The translations under genes and the position numbers were made by a program. From the NCBI GenBank assembly GCA_963739235.1, contig CAVTZY010000026.1, forward strand, positions 24,590 to 88,589: DNA of 64,000 nucleotides, written 5' to 3'. The notes under the pieces were generated by a model. That model worked only from the letters and a program-made list of their open reading frames with translations, was not told where the DNA came from and searched no databases. How positions within the stretch are numbered: the stretch's first letter is position 1; the number at the start of each line of letters is the position of its first letter. This DNA comes from JAFNAG01 sp963739235 (GTDB lineage Bacteria; Acidobacteriota; UBA6911). This document shows positions 44,583 to 52,924 of this stretch, in pieces.

Positions 44583-44744
44583 TCAGCTTTCGAACGAGCG
44601 ATGGCGCACCCAGCGAACCCCCTCTTCAGGAGCGGTGCCGTAGCCGACGAAATCCCCAAGAAGGAGCAAGCGATCGTAGGATGCGTCCAGCATCTCGAGG
44701 GCGTCGATATTGGCATGAATATCGGCGAGGATCAGGCAGCGCAT
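44583..44744 (-). pseudogene. metallophosphoesterase, N-terminal fragment
   Basis: From ATG 44744 (GAGGTGAG upstream) the frame reads 'MRCLILADIHANIDALEML' and 'YDRLLLLGDFVGYGTAPEEGVRWVR', the first two metal motifs (DIHAN, GDFVGYG) of a YfcE/calcineurin-like phosphoesterase, then stops after 53 residues. The GNHD and GHTH motifs are missing. Truncated, non-functional. Confidence 0.75.
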
Positions 44745-44844
44745 TGGAATCTCACCTCGTGAACGCAGCCGGTTCCAGTGAATGCTACTGAGGTGCCTGC
44801 AAAGTGGACGGCCGTGTAGCATCCACAGCTTGGCGTGCAGCAAT

Positions 44845-45776
44845 CTACTTCAGCGTGAAAACAAGGAAGTACTGATAGGGCAGGAAGGTATGCTCTTTGG
44901 CGAGCTTGAATCCGTTGGTTTCCATCTGCCGCACCAGGTCTTCGCGCGCGATCTTCATTTCGACCGGGGGGCCGACGGTAAGTTCCTTCTTGTGGAACTC
45001 GATCATGATGACCTGGCCTCCACTGCTGTCCAAGATAGCGCCGAAACCGTCATTTGGGACAGGCTAAACCATTGAAAATAAAGGACCGCGAAATCCGGGC
45101 CAAAATGAGGTTGCTATCCCCTGAGAAATGCTGTCCAAATTGGCGCGGGGAGCAAAAAATCGGGCGAAACACCCCAGAACCCTTTGCAGAGGCCGCTCTG
45201 TTAGACATTTTGGCTAGTTTTCACACGAAGGGCTGGTCGCGAAATCAAAGATTCTAAACCTATTTTGGACAAGAGTGGGCCTCCGGGCTTGAGCATTTTC
45301 TTCATCAGCCCCAGGTACTGTGTCTGGTTTGCAATATGATGCCAGGTGTCGCAGAAAAAGAACCGGTCGATTGAAGCGTCCATAAGAAACGGGTCATCGG
45401 GCGCTGCAAGAACGGTCGCAATATTCTTGAGTTGCATATCCCGGAAGCGGCGATTCATGTATAAGATCATGTCAGGGTTGATGTCGACTGCGTAGACCTT
45501 CCCCTTGTCCCCGACATGGTGCGTAAACCGCCATGCAAAGTATCCTGACCCGGCGCCGATGTCCGCCACTGTCTCCCCTTCTTTTAAGTCGAGGGCCATT
45601 ACCACGTCATGCGGCTTCTGGTAAGCATCACGCTGCGGGTCTTCCAGTGATGCAATATAGGCCTTCGGATCCTGGTGCAGCTTATGCATCTCTTCCATAG
45701 TCATCTTGCCTGGAATCTGAGCAGCGAGATAGGCCGGCAGAAAAATCAAGGCTATTAAGGCAAATCGGTTTCTCAT
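44845..45776 (-). pseudogene. exported SAM-dependent methyltransferase split by a MITE
   Basis: A class I methyltransferase preceded by a signal peptide (FALIALIFLPAYLAAQ). The N-part (45776-45285) has the SAM motif 'VADIGAGSGYFAWRF', 'VYAVDINPDM' and 'CDTWHHIA'; it breaks in 'LKPGG'. The C-part (45014-44845) continues 'QVIMIEFHKKELTVGPPVEM' to 'PYQYFLVFTLK'. Between lies a 257-bp MITE (45021-45277) with a GGCCTC duplication; removing the element and one copy of the duplication restores an uninterrupted frame of about 222 codons. As it stands, a 191-residue truncated product with a foreign tail would be made. Confidence 0.88.
45021..45277. mobile_element. 257-bp MITE with terminal inverted repeats and target duplication
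   Basis: Terminal repeats CACTGCTGTCCAAGATAG (45021-45038) and, inverted at 45277-45260, CACTCTTGTCCAAAATAG match at 15 of 18 positions. GGCCTC is repeated on both sides (45015-45020 and 45278-45283). No coding capacity. It must have been moved in trans; no transposase with matching ends is in the window. Confidence 0.88.
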
Positions 45777-46133
45777 ATGTTTGCTTCTCCTGTCTGGATA
45801 TCTCTTTTCAACAAGGACGACTAATACAGTTGCTCATGGTATCACGCTGATGGAATCAATACATTGTTCAATCTTGCATTACCGCTCGTTGACTGGCGGA
45901 CAGGGCTGCTTGTTTCCCAAGCCCTCCGGCTTCGCCTTGCATTGACGAAACGCACTGCTGTCCGCGCTTTGAGGGCAATCGTGGTACATTGTCAAACTGA
46001 GTCCAAGGCGCGGTTGTCTCCCAGTATACTGTCTTGCTGTAATGTTGGTTCGGAGGCAATCATGAGCCTCCCGGAGTCCGGAAAGTTCGGCTTCACATGT
46101 TCGTTGCCCGTTGATGGGTGAATCCTGCCATAT
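45777..46133. other. intergenic with a small inverted repeat
   Basis: Contains GCGGACAG (45897-45904) and CTGTCCGC (45957-45964) facing each other, a REP-like pair about 60 bp apart, each next to a (T)GTTTC/GAAAC block. It also holds the promoter region of the sigma-factor gene. Confidence 0.45.
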
Positions 46134-46721
46134 ATGGACAAAGCCACACAAGAATCAGCGGGCCTACCGCTCGGGGAGGATAGAGACGCGCTGCTGATGG
46201 TGCGGGTCGCGGAGGGGGACTCGAGTGCCTTCGAGGAACTGGTGATCCGGAACCAGTCCACCGCCTGGGCATTGGCGGTGCATTACCTTGGTGATGCCAC
46301 CGAGGCCGAGGATATTGTCCAGGATGCCTTTCTCAAGCTCCTGAAGGCCGCTCCACGTTATCAGCCCACCGCCAGATTCCGCACCTATTTCAGCCGAATT
46401 GTCGTCCGGCTTTGCCTGGACTTCCGCGCGAAGAAACGCCCGGCCTACCACGAAGCCCTGCCTGATCGCGTCGATATCGCAAGGGATCCGGAGGCTGTTC
46501 TCCGCAATCAAGAAACTGCAAAACAAGTACAGCGGGCGCTCGATGATCTTTCGCCAGCCCAACGCATGGCGATCCTGTTGCGTCACCTGGAGGGCTTCAC
46601 CTATTCGGAGATCGCCGAGACAATGAGCACCTCTGCGAAGGCGGTGGACTCAATGTTACAAAGAGCCCGACATGCGCTTCGCGTTCGCCTGGATTTCATC
46701 AAGAATCATTTCCGGACCTAA
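46134..46721 (+). CDS. ECF-type RNA polymerase sigma factor
   Basis: A 195-residue group 4 sigma factor. Region 2 (~25-95) includes 'FEELVIRNQSTAWALAVHYLGDATEAEDIVQDAFLKLLK' (46220-46340) and region 4 (~130-185) 'LDDLSPAQRMAILLRHLEGFTYSEIAETMSTSAKAVDSMLQRARHAL' (46540-46680). It redirects RNA polymerase to stress promoters and is held by the zinc-binding anti-sigma factor encoded 131 bp downstream. Together with the next two genes it forms a typical signal-responsive set; the exporter genes beyond are the probable target. Confidence 0.92.
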   Translation: MDKATQESAGLPLGEDRDALLMVRVAEGDSSAFEELVIRNQSTAWALAVHYLGDATEAEDIVQDAFLKLLKAAPRYQPTARFRTYFSRIVVRLCLDFRAKKRPAYHEALPDRVDIARDPEAVLRNQETAKQVQRALDDLSPAQRMAILLRHLEGFTYSEIAETMSTSAKAVDSMLQRARHALRVRLDFIKNHFRT

Positions 46722-46852
46722 AAGACTCGGATTACACCGTGAGCTGGTTTCCCTCTACAGCAGGAATCTTTTGCAAATTCTCGCTTGCGGGCGGGGGATT
46801 TTGCGGGTTGGGCCGTTTATAAGGGTGTTTCAGAAGATGGAGGAATCAAAAA

Positions 46853-47302
46853 GTGTTCGATTGCAGGCAGACTAAGACTCGACTTGGCCGTTACCATGAC
46901 GGAGAACTGCCTCCGGCCGAGCGCCTTCTTGTGGAGAGCCATCTGCAGGGCTGCAGCCTGTGCAGCAAGGAACTCGAGGAAATCCGCCAATTTTCCACGG
47001 CCTTTCAAGGTGCCCTCGTGACTCCGACGGTCCCGGTGGCCCTGGCTCACAGGATCATGGCTCAGGTGCACGCGCAGGAAAAAACCACCTTCTCAGCATG
47101 GGACCTGTTCCGTTTCTGGAGGGATTGGCCGTTTTCAATCCGGTTCGCGGCTGTGGCCGTCTCGGTTGCAGCCTGCTACATCGGTCTCGTGATCGGAAGG
47201 GCTTCGCTGCCATCCTCGCGATCGGCGGGCGATGACTTGCAGTGGATCGGTATGACCTCCCGGGGTCCGATTGTTGCAGCATACGTGGGAGCCAAACGAT
47301 GA
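46853..47302 (+). CDS. zinc-finger anti-sigma factor
   Basis: A 149-residue membrane protein: cytoplasmic zf-HC2 domain (~1-40) with the zinc motif H-x3-C-x2-C ('ESHLQGCSLC') and an upstream Cys at residue 4, then a transmembrane helix at ~98-117 ('FAAVAVSVAACYIGLVIG') and a short periplasmic tail. GTG 46853 is preceded by GGAGGAATC. It binds and inhibits the ECF sigma factor until an envelope signal releases it. The stop overlaps the next start (ATGA), so the sensor gene is translated with it. Confidence 0.88.
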   Translation: MFDCRQTKTRLGRYHDGELPPAERLLVESHLQGCSLCSKELEEIRQFSTAFQGALVTPTVPVALAHRIMAQVHAQEKTTFSAWDLFRFWRDWPFSIRFAAVAVSVAACYIGLVIGRASLPSSRSAGDDLQWIGMTSRGPIVAAYVGAKR

Positions 47303-47763
47303 GACGACATATCAAGACTCTTGCCGTGATCTTCTCCGTGGTTTTAAACCTCGCCTTTTTGGTGAGCTATGGCGTTCGCAGGTTCAGCGATCGACCCCGG
47401 TTCGCATATGAAGATCTCGATCTCTCTGCAGACCAACGGGTCCGAATTGAGGCCGGCCGTGACCGCTTTCTGAGTGCTCTCAATGATACCGGAGACAGGA
47501 TCATCGCAGGACATCTCGAGTTGATGGATCTGATCGCCGCCGAGCCGCCAGACCGGCAGGCGATCGAAGCGAAATTTCAGGAGATTCACTCAACCCAACA
47601 CTCGATGCAGAACCTGGTCATAGAGCATCTCCTCGAGGACAAGCAGATACTGACCGCCGAGCAGCGGACGAAGTTCTTTGCCCTGCTCAAATCCCGAATC
47701 CAGGCGCAGGGCGCTCCCGGTCCCCCATGGCTTCCCGCAGGTGCGCGCGAGAGGAAGAAATGA
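47299..47763 (+). CDS. periplasmic heavy-metal sensor / Spy-CpxP-like protein
   Basis: A 154-residue protein anchored by one N-terminal helix ('TLAVIFSVVLNLAFLVSYGV'), with a helical LTxxQ-type periplasmic domain: 'LDLSADQRVRIEAGRDRFLSAL' and 'LTAEQRTKFFALLKSRIQ' are the two LTxxQ repeats. Members (CnrX, ZraP, Spy, CpxP) sense metals or misfolded proteins. It starts inside the stop of the anti-sigma gene. The likely role is to modulate the anti-sigma factor in the periplasm. Confidence 0.82.
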   Translation: MRRHIKTLAVIFSVVLNLAFLVSYGVRRFSDRPRFAYEDLDLSADQRVRIEAGRDRFLSALNDTGDRIIAGHLELMDLIAAEPPDRQAIEAKFQEIHSTQHSMQNLVIEHLLEDKQILTAEQRTKFFALLKSRIQAQGAPGPPWLPAGARERKK

Positions 47764-47846
47764 AAGACCGGCCGGAAGCGGACAAGGGTAGCAACTGCCG
47801 GATGTCCCTCCGGCGCGAGAGATCAAGTGAGGTTTGAGGTGAAGGA

Positions 47847-49091
47847 ATGAGGCTTCGATGGGTTTTGGTCCTTTTTGCAATCGTAGTTCTGGCTGGCGGA
47901 GGCACCTGGTGGATGCTGAATCGGGCGAGCCCGCAAGCGGCAGATCAGGGGATTTCCGTGGTACCTGTGCAACGCCGTGATCTCGTTGCCAATGTCGCAG
48001 CTACCGGAAAGGTCACCGCCATGGTTGGTGCAGAAGTGCGCGTCGGCTCCAGGGTTTCGGGGCGCGTCCAACGGCTGTACGCCAACATCGGCGACGTGGT
48101 TCGAACCGGCCAAGTCATCGCGGAGCTGGAAAAGGACGACCAGCAAGCTCTCCTGGAGCAGCGGCGCGCGGAAGTCAAGATTGCCGAAGCCAGAATCTCC
48201 TCTGTTGAGGCGCTTCGGCCTCGGGAGATTCAAAAGGCTGAAGCTGGCCTCACCGATACAGAAGCCACTGCCGAGCTGGCAAAAACTGAATTCAGCCGCC
48301 AAAACAGGCTGTTTGACAAGGGGTTGGTGTCAAGACAGGAATTGGACACGGCTCGCAAAGAGAAAGAGGTCACCGAGGCCCGAGTCGTTTCCGCAGCGCG
48401 TGAACTCGAGCTCGCGAAACAGAGATACACCGAAGACTCAAAATCTGCGACGGCACAGCTTGAGCAGGCCGCCGCCGCTGGGCGTGTCCTCGCGGCGCAG
48501 GTTTCCTATGCTACGATCCTCGCTCCAATATCGGGAATCATCAGCTCCGTTTCGACGCAGGAGGGCGAGACGGTAGCGGCTGGACTGAATTCGCCCACGT
48601 TCGTGATCATCATCGACCTGCAAAAGCTCCAGGTCGATGCATTCGTTGATGAAACCGACATCGGGAAGATTCGGGTGGGCCAGAAGGCGACCTTCACCGT
48701 GGATTCTTTCCCGGACCGTGAATTCAACGCCTCGGTACAGGCTATCTACCCCAAAGCTGTAATCATGGATAACGTCGTGTACTACGATGTCGTCCACCGC
48801 ATCGACGAGCCGCTCACCGGCCAGCTTCGTCCGGAAATGACGACGAATGTGATCATTTCCCTGGATGCCCGCAAAGGAGTCCTGGCGGTGCCGATACATG
48901 CCGTATTGAGGGAACAGGGCAAGTCCGTAGTCTACATCCTTCGCAATGGTCAGCCTGAGCGCCAGACCGTGAGGGTCGGATGGAAGGATTCCGAATGGAT
49001 AGAAATCGTGGGCGGCTTGAAGGAAGGTGACAAGGTTGTGATCCGGAGCGGCCGAAGACGAATGGAGGAATGTAGCCCATGCTTCAGCTAA
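47847..49091 (+). CDS. membrane-fusion (HlyD/MacA-type) efflux subunit
   Basis: A 414-residue periplasmic adaptor with one N-terminal helix (~4-23), a barrel-sandwich (lipoyl-like) domain with 'GSRVSGRVQRLYANIGDVVRTGQVIAELE' (48040-48130), a long alpha-hairpin coiled coil (~90-205), the second half of the sandwich ('TILAPISGIISSVSTQEGETVAAG'), and a beta-barrel with 'VDETDIGKIRVGQKATF'. It links the MacB-like inner-membrane ABC permeases encoded downstream to an outer-membrane channel, not present here. The start ATG 47847 has GGTGAAGGA upstream. It overlaps the ATPase gene by 13 bases. Confidence 0.9.
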   Translation: MRLRWVLVLFAIVVLAGGGTWWMLNRASPQAADQGISVVPVQRRDLVANVAATGKVTAMVGAEVRVGSRVSGRVQRLYANIGDVVRTGQVIAELEKDDQQALLEQRRAEVKIAEARISSVEALRPREIQKAEAGLTDTEATAELAKTEFSRQNRLFDKGLVSRQELDTARKEKEVTEARVVSAARELELAKQRYTEDSKSATAQLEQAAAAGRVLAAQVSYATILAPISGIISSVSTQEGETVAAGLNSPTFVIIIDLQKLQVDAFVDETDIGKIRVGQKATFTVDSFPDREFNASVQAIYPKAVIMDNVVYYDVVHRIDEPLTGQLRPEMTTNVIISLDARKGVLAVPIHAVLREQGKSVVYILRNGQPERQTVRVGWKDSEWIEIVGGLKEGDKVVIRSGRRRMEECSPCFS

Positions 49092-49843
49092 CGGATATCA
49101 CCAAGGTTTACCTCACGGGCTCGATGGAAACGCCCGTGCTGCAAGGTATCAGTTTCCAGGTGGACAATGGCGAGTTTGTCGCCATCATGGGGTCCTCGGG
49201 GACCGGGAAAACCACGCTGATGAACATCCTGGGATGCCTGGACCTTCCCACCAGCGGTGCCTAGCTGCTGGATGGAGTGGACGTGTTCCGCAACGACGAT
49301 GACACGATCTCCGCGATCCGCAATCAGAAGATCGGTTTCGTCTTCCAGCAGTTCCATCTGCTTGAGAGAGCTTCGGCGCTCGACAACGTCTTGCTTCCCT
49401 TGATCTACGCCGACAAGTATCCGGCCGACGCGGCGGAAAGGGGAAGCACCGCGCTGCGGGCCGTGGGCCTGGCAGACAGATTGCACTATCTCCCGGGTCA
49501 GCTTTCGGGCGGCCAGCAGCAGCGGGTGGCCATTGCCAGGGCGCTGGTTACCAATCCCGCCTTGATCCTGGCCGATGAACCGACCGGCAACCTGGATCGG
49601 CGTAGCGGATTGGAAGTCATGGCCATCCTCCAAAAACTCAACAGAGAGGGCCGGACGGTGGTGTTGATTACGCACGACCAAAACCTCGCCGAACATGCGC
49701 ATCGGATCCTGGCCTTGCGCGACGGCAGGATCTTCGAAGAGGCGGCTTCTGAGTCCATTCGTGACGCGCAGGTGGAACTCGATTCGCTCCCTGCCGTTCC
49801 TGGATCGGATGAGCCTGCGACGATACAGCGAGGTGCCAAATGA
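49079..49843 (+). pseudogene. MacB-type ABC ATPase with an in-frame amber codon
   Basis: One uninterrupted frame apart from TAG at 49262-49264 encodes a 254-codon LolD/MacB-type ATPase: Walker A 'GSSGTGKTT', Q-loop 'GFVFQQFHLL', signature 'LSGGQQQRVAIARAL', Walker B 'LILADEPTGNLD', switch 'LITHDQ'. The TAG falls in 'LPTSGA-x-LLDGVDV', where family members have Tyr or another residue, and the frame resumes at once. So this looks like a single nonsense mutation (TAC/TAT to TAG), a read error, or a suppressed stop. Partner genes on both sides overlap it (ATGA at 49840), as in an intact operon. Confidence 0.87.
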
Positions 49844-51048
49844 GGACTGGAAGAATAATTCGGCAATCGGTGACCGCGCTAGGCCGCAATCGCATGAGAT
49901 CGTTTCTCGTGATGCTCGGCGTAATCGTCGGCATAGCATCCATGACTGTGGTAGTGAGCATGGCGAAGGCGGCGAACCGCAAGGTGATGCAGTGGGTCAA
50001 CAACTTCGGTCCGACGGCGATAATGTTGTTTGCGGGCGGAGGCAAAAACATACCGGGTCCCGACCCGACCGTGGCCACTCTGACCTTTGATGATGCGAAG
50101 GCGGTCGAGTCGCAGATCCGGGGAGTCGCGATGATCTGCCCCCAGGTGATGCGGCAGAGAATACCTGCAACTTATCGCGAGCAGTCAACGGAGGTCACAA
50201 TCCAGGCGGCATCAACGAACTGGCAGGAAGCCTGGAACTGGTATGTTACGGACGGAGAATTCTACGACGAGCAGGACTACTCGGCGGCTGCCCGGGTCGC
50301 CGTAATTGGGCAGACGGTCGTCCGAGAACTCTTTCGGGGCGCCAATCCGATCGGAGAGACGATCCGGATAGCAAATGCTAATTTCAAGATAAAGGGCGTT
50401 CTCCCGGCTCGGGGAACAAGTCCCATGGGGACCGATATGGACGATCGCGTAATCGTTCCGCTGACGACCGCGATGCGCCGCATGTTCAACGTCACGACGC
50501 TCACAATGGTCCGTGTGCGGGTGGACGGCGTCAGCGATGTGCAACGAGTCACGCAGGAGATTCGGGCGCTGATGCATGAACGCCACCAAATACAACCTCC
50601 CGACCTGGACGATTTTCGCGTGGTAACGGCGGACGCCGTCGCCGCACTTAGCGAGGCAGTCTCGGGAACTCTGAATAAGATTCTGCTCGCCGTTACGGCG
50701 CTTTCGCTTGTTGTCGGCGGCATTGTACTGATGAACCTGATGCTGCTTTCAGTAGCGGAACGACGCCACGAAATCGGGCTGCGCCGGGCGCTCGGAGGGA
50801 GGCGTCGAGATATTCTCCTTCAATTCCTGTTCGAATCTCTTGCCTTGACCTCAGCTGGAGGGTTGGCCGGATTGCTGGTGGGGATTGTCGCTGCCATCGT
50901 GCTGGGAAGAGTGACCACGAACGCGACTGCCCTCTCATGGGAGCCTCTGGCGCTGGCAGTGGCCCTGTCCTTGCTGGTCGGGCTGGTTTTCGGGTTGGTC
51001 CCGGCGCGCCGCGCGGCCAAAATGCCGCCTGTCCAAGCATTACGCTGA
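49840..51048 (+). CDS. MacB-like ABC transporter permease (FtsX family), first copy
   Basis: A 402-residue inner-membrane protein with the MacB/FtsX layout: TM1 at ~20-42 ('MRSFLVMLGVIVGIASMTVVVSM'), a large periplasmic MacB_PCD domain (~45-265), and three C-terminal helices ('KILLAVTALSLVVGGIVLMNLMLLSVAERRHEIGLRRALGGRRRDILLQFLFES', around 50680-50840, is the FtsX signature). ATG overlaps the ATPase stop. It works with the ATPase and the adaptor as a tripartite exporter, probably of small molecules or lipid-linked compounds. Confidence 0.9.
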   Translation: MRTGRIIRQSVTALGRNRMRSFLVMLGVIVGIASMTVVVSMAKAANRKVMQWVNNFGPTAIMLFAGGGKNIPGPDPTVATLTFDDAKAVESQIRGVAMICPQVMRQRIPATYREQSTEVTIQAASTNWQEAWNWYVTDGEFYDEQDYSAAARVAVIGQTVVRELFRGANPIGETIRIANANFKIKGVLPARGTSPMGTDMDDRVIVPLTTAMRRMFNVTTLTMVRVRVDGVSDVQRVTQEIRALMHERHQIQPPDLDDFRVVTADAVAALSEAVSGTLNKILLAVTALSLVVGGIVLMNLMLLSVAERRHEIGLRRALGGRRRDILLQFLFESLALTSAGGLAGLLVGIVAAIVLGRVTTNATALSWEPLALAVALSLLVGLVFGLVPARRAAKMPPVQALR

Positions 51049-51079
51049 GCGCCGGATACAAGCGCCTGAGGAATCGCAA

Positions 51080-52303
51080 ATGAGGTGGACTCGGGGTCTG
51101 AAGGTATCGACTGAGATGCTGATGGCCCACAAGCTGCGCACGGTTCTCTCCTTGCTGGGAATCGTCGTCGGCATCGCGACGGTCAGCGTGATGGCGGCCG
51201 TCGGGCGCGGTTCCGAGCGGAAGGTCATGGACGGGATTCGCAGCATGGGAACCAACCTGATCTCGATCAGCGCCGGCAAAGTCACCCTGATTGCGGGGAG
51301 GGAACGCCAGGGCGCGGTGGTGACCACGCTTTTGCCCGAAGACGCCGGCGCCATTCGAAGCGCAGCCTCCGATCTGGTGGCGCTAGTGGCGCCGGCGCAG
51401 TCGAAAAAATTGCCTGTCAAGTTCGAAGAGGTCGGACTGAAGACCAACATCGTGGGTACGACACCGGAGTTCCTGGCCATTCGCAACCTCCAGCTGGAAG
51501 CGGGCGAACTTTTCGATGACCAGGACGACCGCGCCTCCCGGCGTGTGGCCGTCGTGGGACAAACCATGGTGCGGGAACTCTTCGGAGGAGTCAGACCCCT
51601 GGGCCAGACAATCCGCGTGGGGAAGGTCCCGTTCGAAGTGATAGGAGTCCTGGCGCCGGCCGGTGTTGATATTAACGGCGCCGATCAGGATGACCAGATT
51701 CTAATTCCTCTGCGGACGGCGCTGCGTCGCGCATTCAACATCGTGTATGTGAACAACATTTATATTCAGATCCGATCCGAGGGACAAATGGCGGAATGCG
51801 CCGGCCGGCTGAGCCAAATCCTGCGGGATCGGCACCGCCTGAGGGCCGGCAAGCCGGATGATTTTACGATTCAGAATCAGGCCGAGCTGCTGAAAGCACA
51901 ACAGGAGACGCAGCAGACGTTTACTTCCCTGACGGTGGGGGTCGCTTCGCTGTCATTGGCGGTGGGCGGAGTCGGCATCCTGGCGGTGATGCTGATGTCC
52001 GTGCGGGAGAGAGTGAAAGAGATCGGTCTGCGGCGCGCTTTGGGCGCTCGACGCGGAGATATTCTATTTCAATTCCTGGTCGAGGCCGTGATGCTCAGCC
52101 TGTCCGGTGGCATCGTGGGCGTTTTCGTGGGGATTATCGCGACCTTTGTGGTGGCGCGCCTCGCCGGCTGGGAGGCCATTTTGTCACCACAAACCATCCT
52201 TCTGGCGGTGGCAAGCTCCGTCGGCATCGGATTGCTCTTCGGAACGATTCCCGCCCGGAAGGCATCCTTGGCAAGTCCCGTACAATCCCTGCGCGCGGAG
52301 TGA
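51080..52303 (+). CDS. MacB-like ABC transporter permease (FtsX family), second copy
   Basis: A 407-residue paralogue of the previous protein with the same topology: TM1 'VLSLLGIVVGIATVSVMAAVG', MacB_PCD domain, then 'VASLSLAVGGVGILAVMLMSVRERVKEIGLRRALGARRGDILFQFLVEAV' around 51950-52090. Two different permeases next to one ATPase suggest a heterodimeric membrane part. The gene starts 31 bp after the first copy. Confidence 0.9.
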   Translation: MRWTRGLKVSTEMLMAHKLRTVLSLLGIVVGIATVSVMAAVGRGSERKVMDGIRSMGTNLISISAGKVTLIAGRERQGAVVTTLLPEDAGAIRSAASDLVALVAPAQSKKLPVKFEEVGLKTNIVGTTPEFLAIRNLQLEAGELFDDQDDRASRRVAVVGQTMVRELFGGVRPLGQTIRVGKVPFEVIGVLAPAGVDINGADQDDQILIPLRTALRRAFNIVYVNNIYIQIRSEGQMAECAGRLSQILRDRHRLRAGKPDDFTIQNQAELLKAQQETQQTFTSLTVGVASLSLAVGGVGILAVMLMSVRERVKEIGLRRALGARRGDILFQFLVEAVMLSLSGGIVGVFVGIIATFVVARLAGWEAILSPQTILLAVASSVGIGLLFGTIPARKASLASPVQSLRAE

Positions 52304-52346
52304 CGGGCCATCATCAGGAGAGACTCTGCAGCTTAAGGAAATGATG

Positions 52347-52808
52347 ATGCACTTGATCAGGGCAATAGGCTTCATGGCGGCCTTTTCTCTCGCGGCATTG
52401 GCAGCCCCTCAGAACACAGAGGAGACTGCCCGTGAACTTGAGGCGATGCTGATCGCTCCTTGCTGCTGGAGCCAGCCGGTATCGCAACACTATTCCGAGG
52501 CGGCGGATCAGATCCGAAGAGAAGTGCGCGAGTTTCTGGCAGCTGGAAAATCGAAGCAAGAAATCCTGGATTACTATGTGTCGATGTATGGGGAACGTAT
52601 CCTGGCCAGCCCGCGTCCGCGTGGATTCAATCTCCTGGCCTATGTGCTCCCATGGGTATTTCTGCTTACGGGTACAGCCATAGTGGTCATTTTCCTCAAG
52701 AAGCAGGTAAGGCAGCTCCGCGAAAAGCAACCGTTCGATGCTGTTCGAGGTCCCTTGGATGAGCAGTACATGCGTAGTGTGGAAAACGAAATACGCAAAC
52801 TGCAGTGA
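52347..52808 (+). CDS. CcmH-like cytochrome c maturation protein
   Basis: A 153-residue protein: N-terminal signal/anchor (IRAIGFMAAFSLAALAAPQ), a helical domain with 'LEAMLIAPCCWSQPVSQHYS' (a variant of the CcmH active-site loop, CC in place of the usual C-x-x-C), 'IRREVREFLAAGKSKQEILDYYVSMYGERILASP', and one C-terminal helix ('YVLPWVFLLTGTAIVVIFL'). CcmH reduces apocytochrome c thiols for haem attachment. Start ATG 52347 gives AAGGAA six bases upstream; two more ATGs precede it. Downstream of an exporter its role may be redox handling, not cytochrome maturation, since no other ccm genes are here. Confidence 0.75.
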   Translation: MHLIRAIGFMAAFSLAALAAPQNTEETARELEAMLIAPCCWSQPVSQHYSEAADQIRREVREFLAAGKSKQEILDYYVSMYGERILASPRPRGFNLLAYVLPWVFLLTGTAIVVIFLKKQVRQLREKQPFDAVRGPLDEQYMRSVENEIRKLQ

Positions 52809-52924
52809 GGGCGACTCTTCCGTTTCAGGAAACAATTTGGGACTGGACCAAACACACGCGCAGCAAGTCTTGAGGCCATATGACCTCCGAGAAGAAGGGC
52901 GACGGCGAAACGAGGGGATATCGC

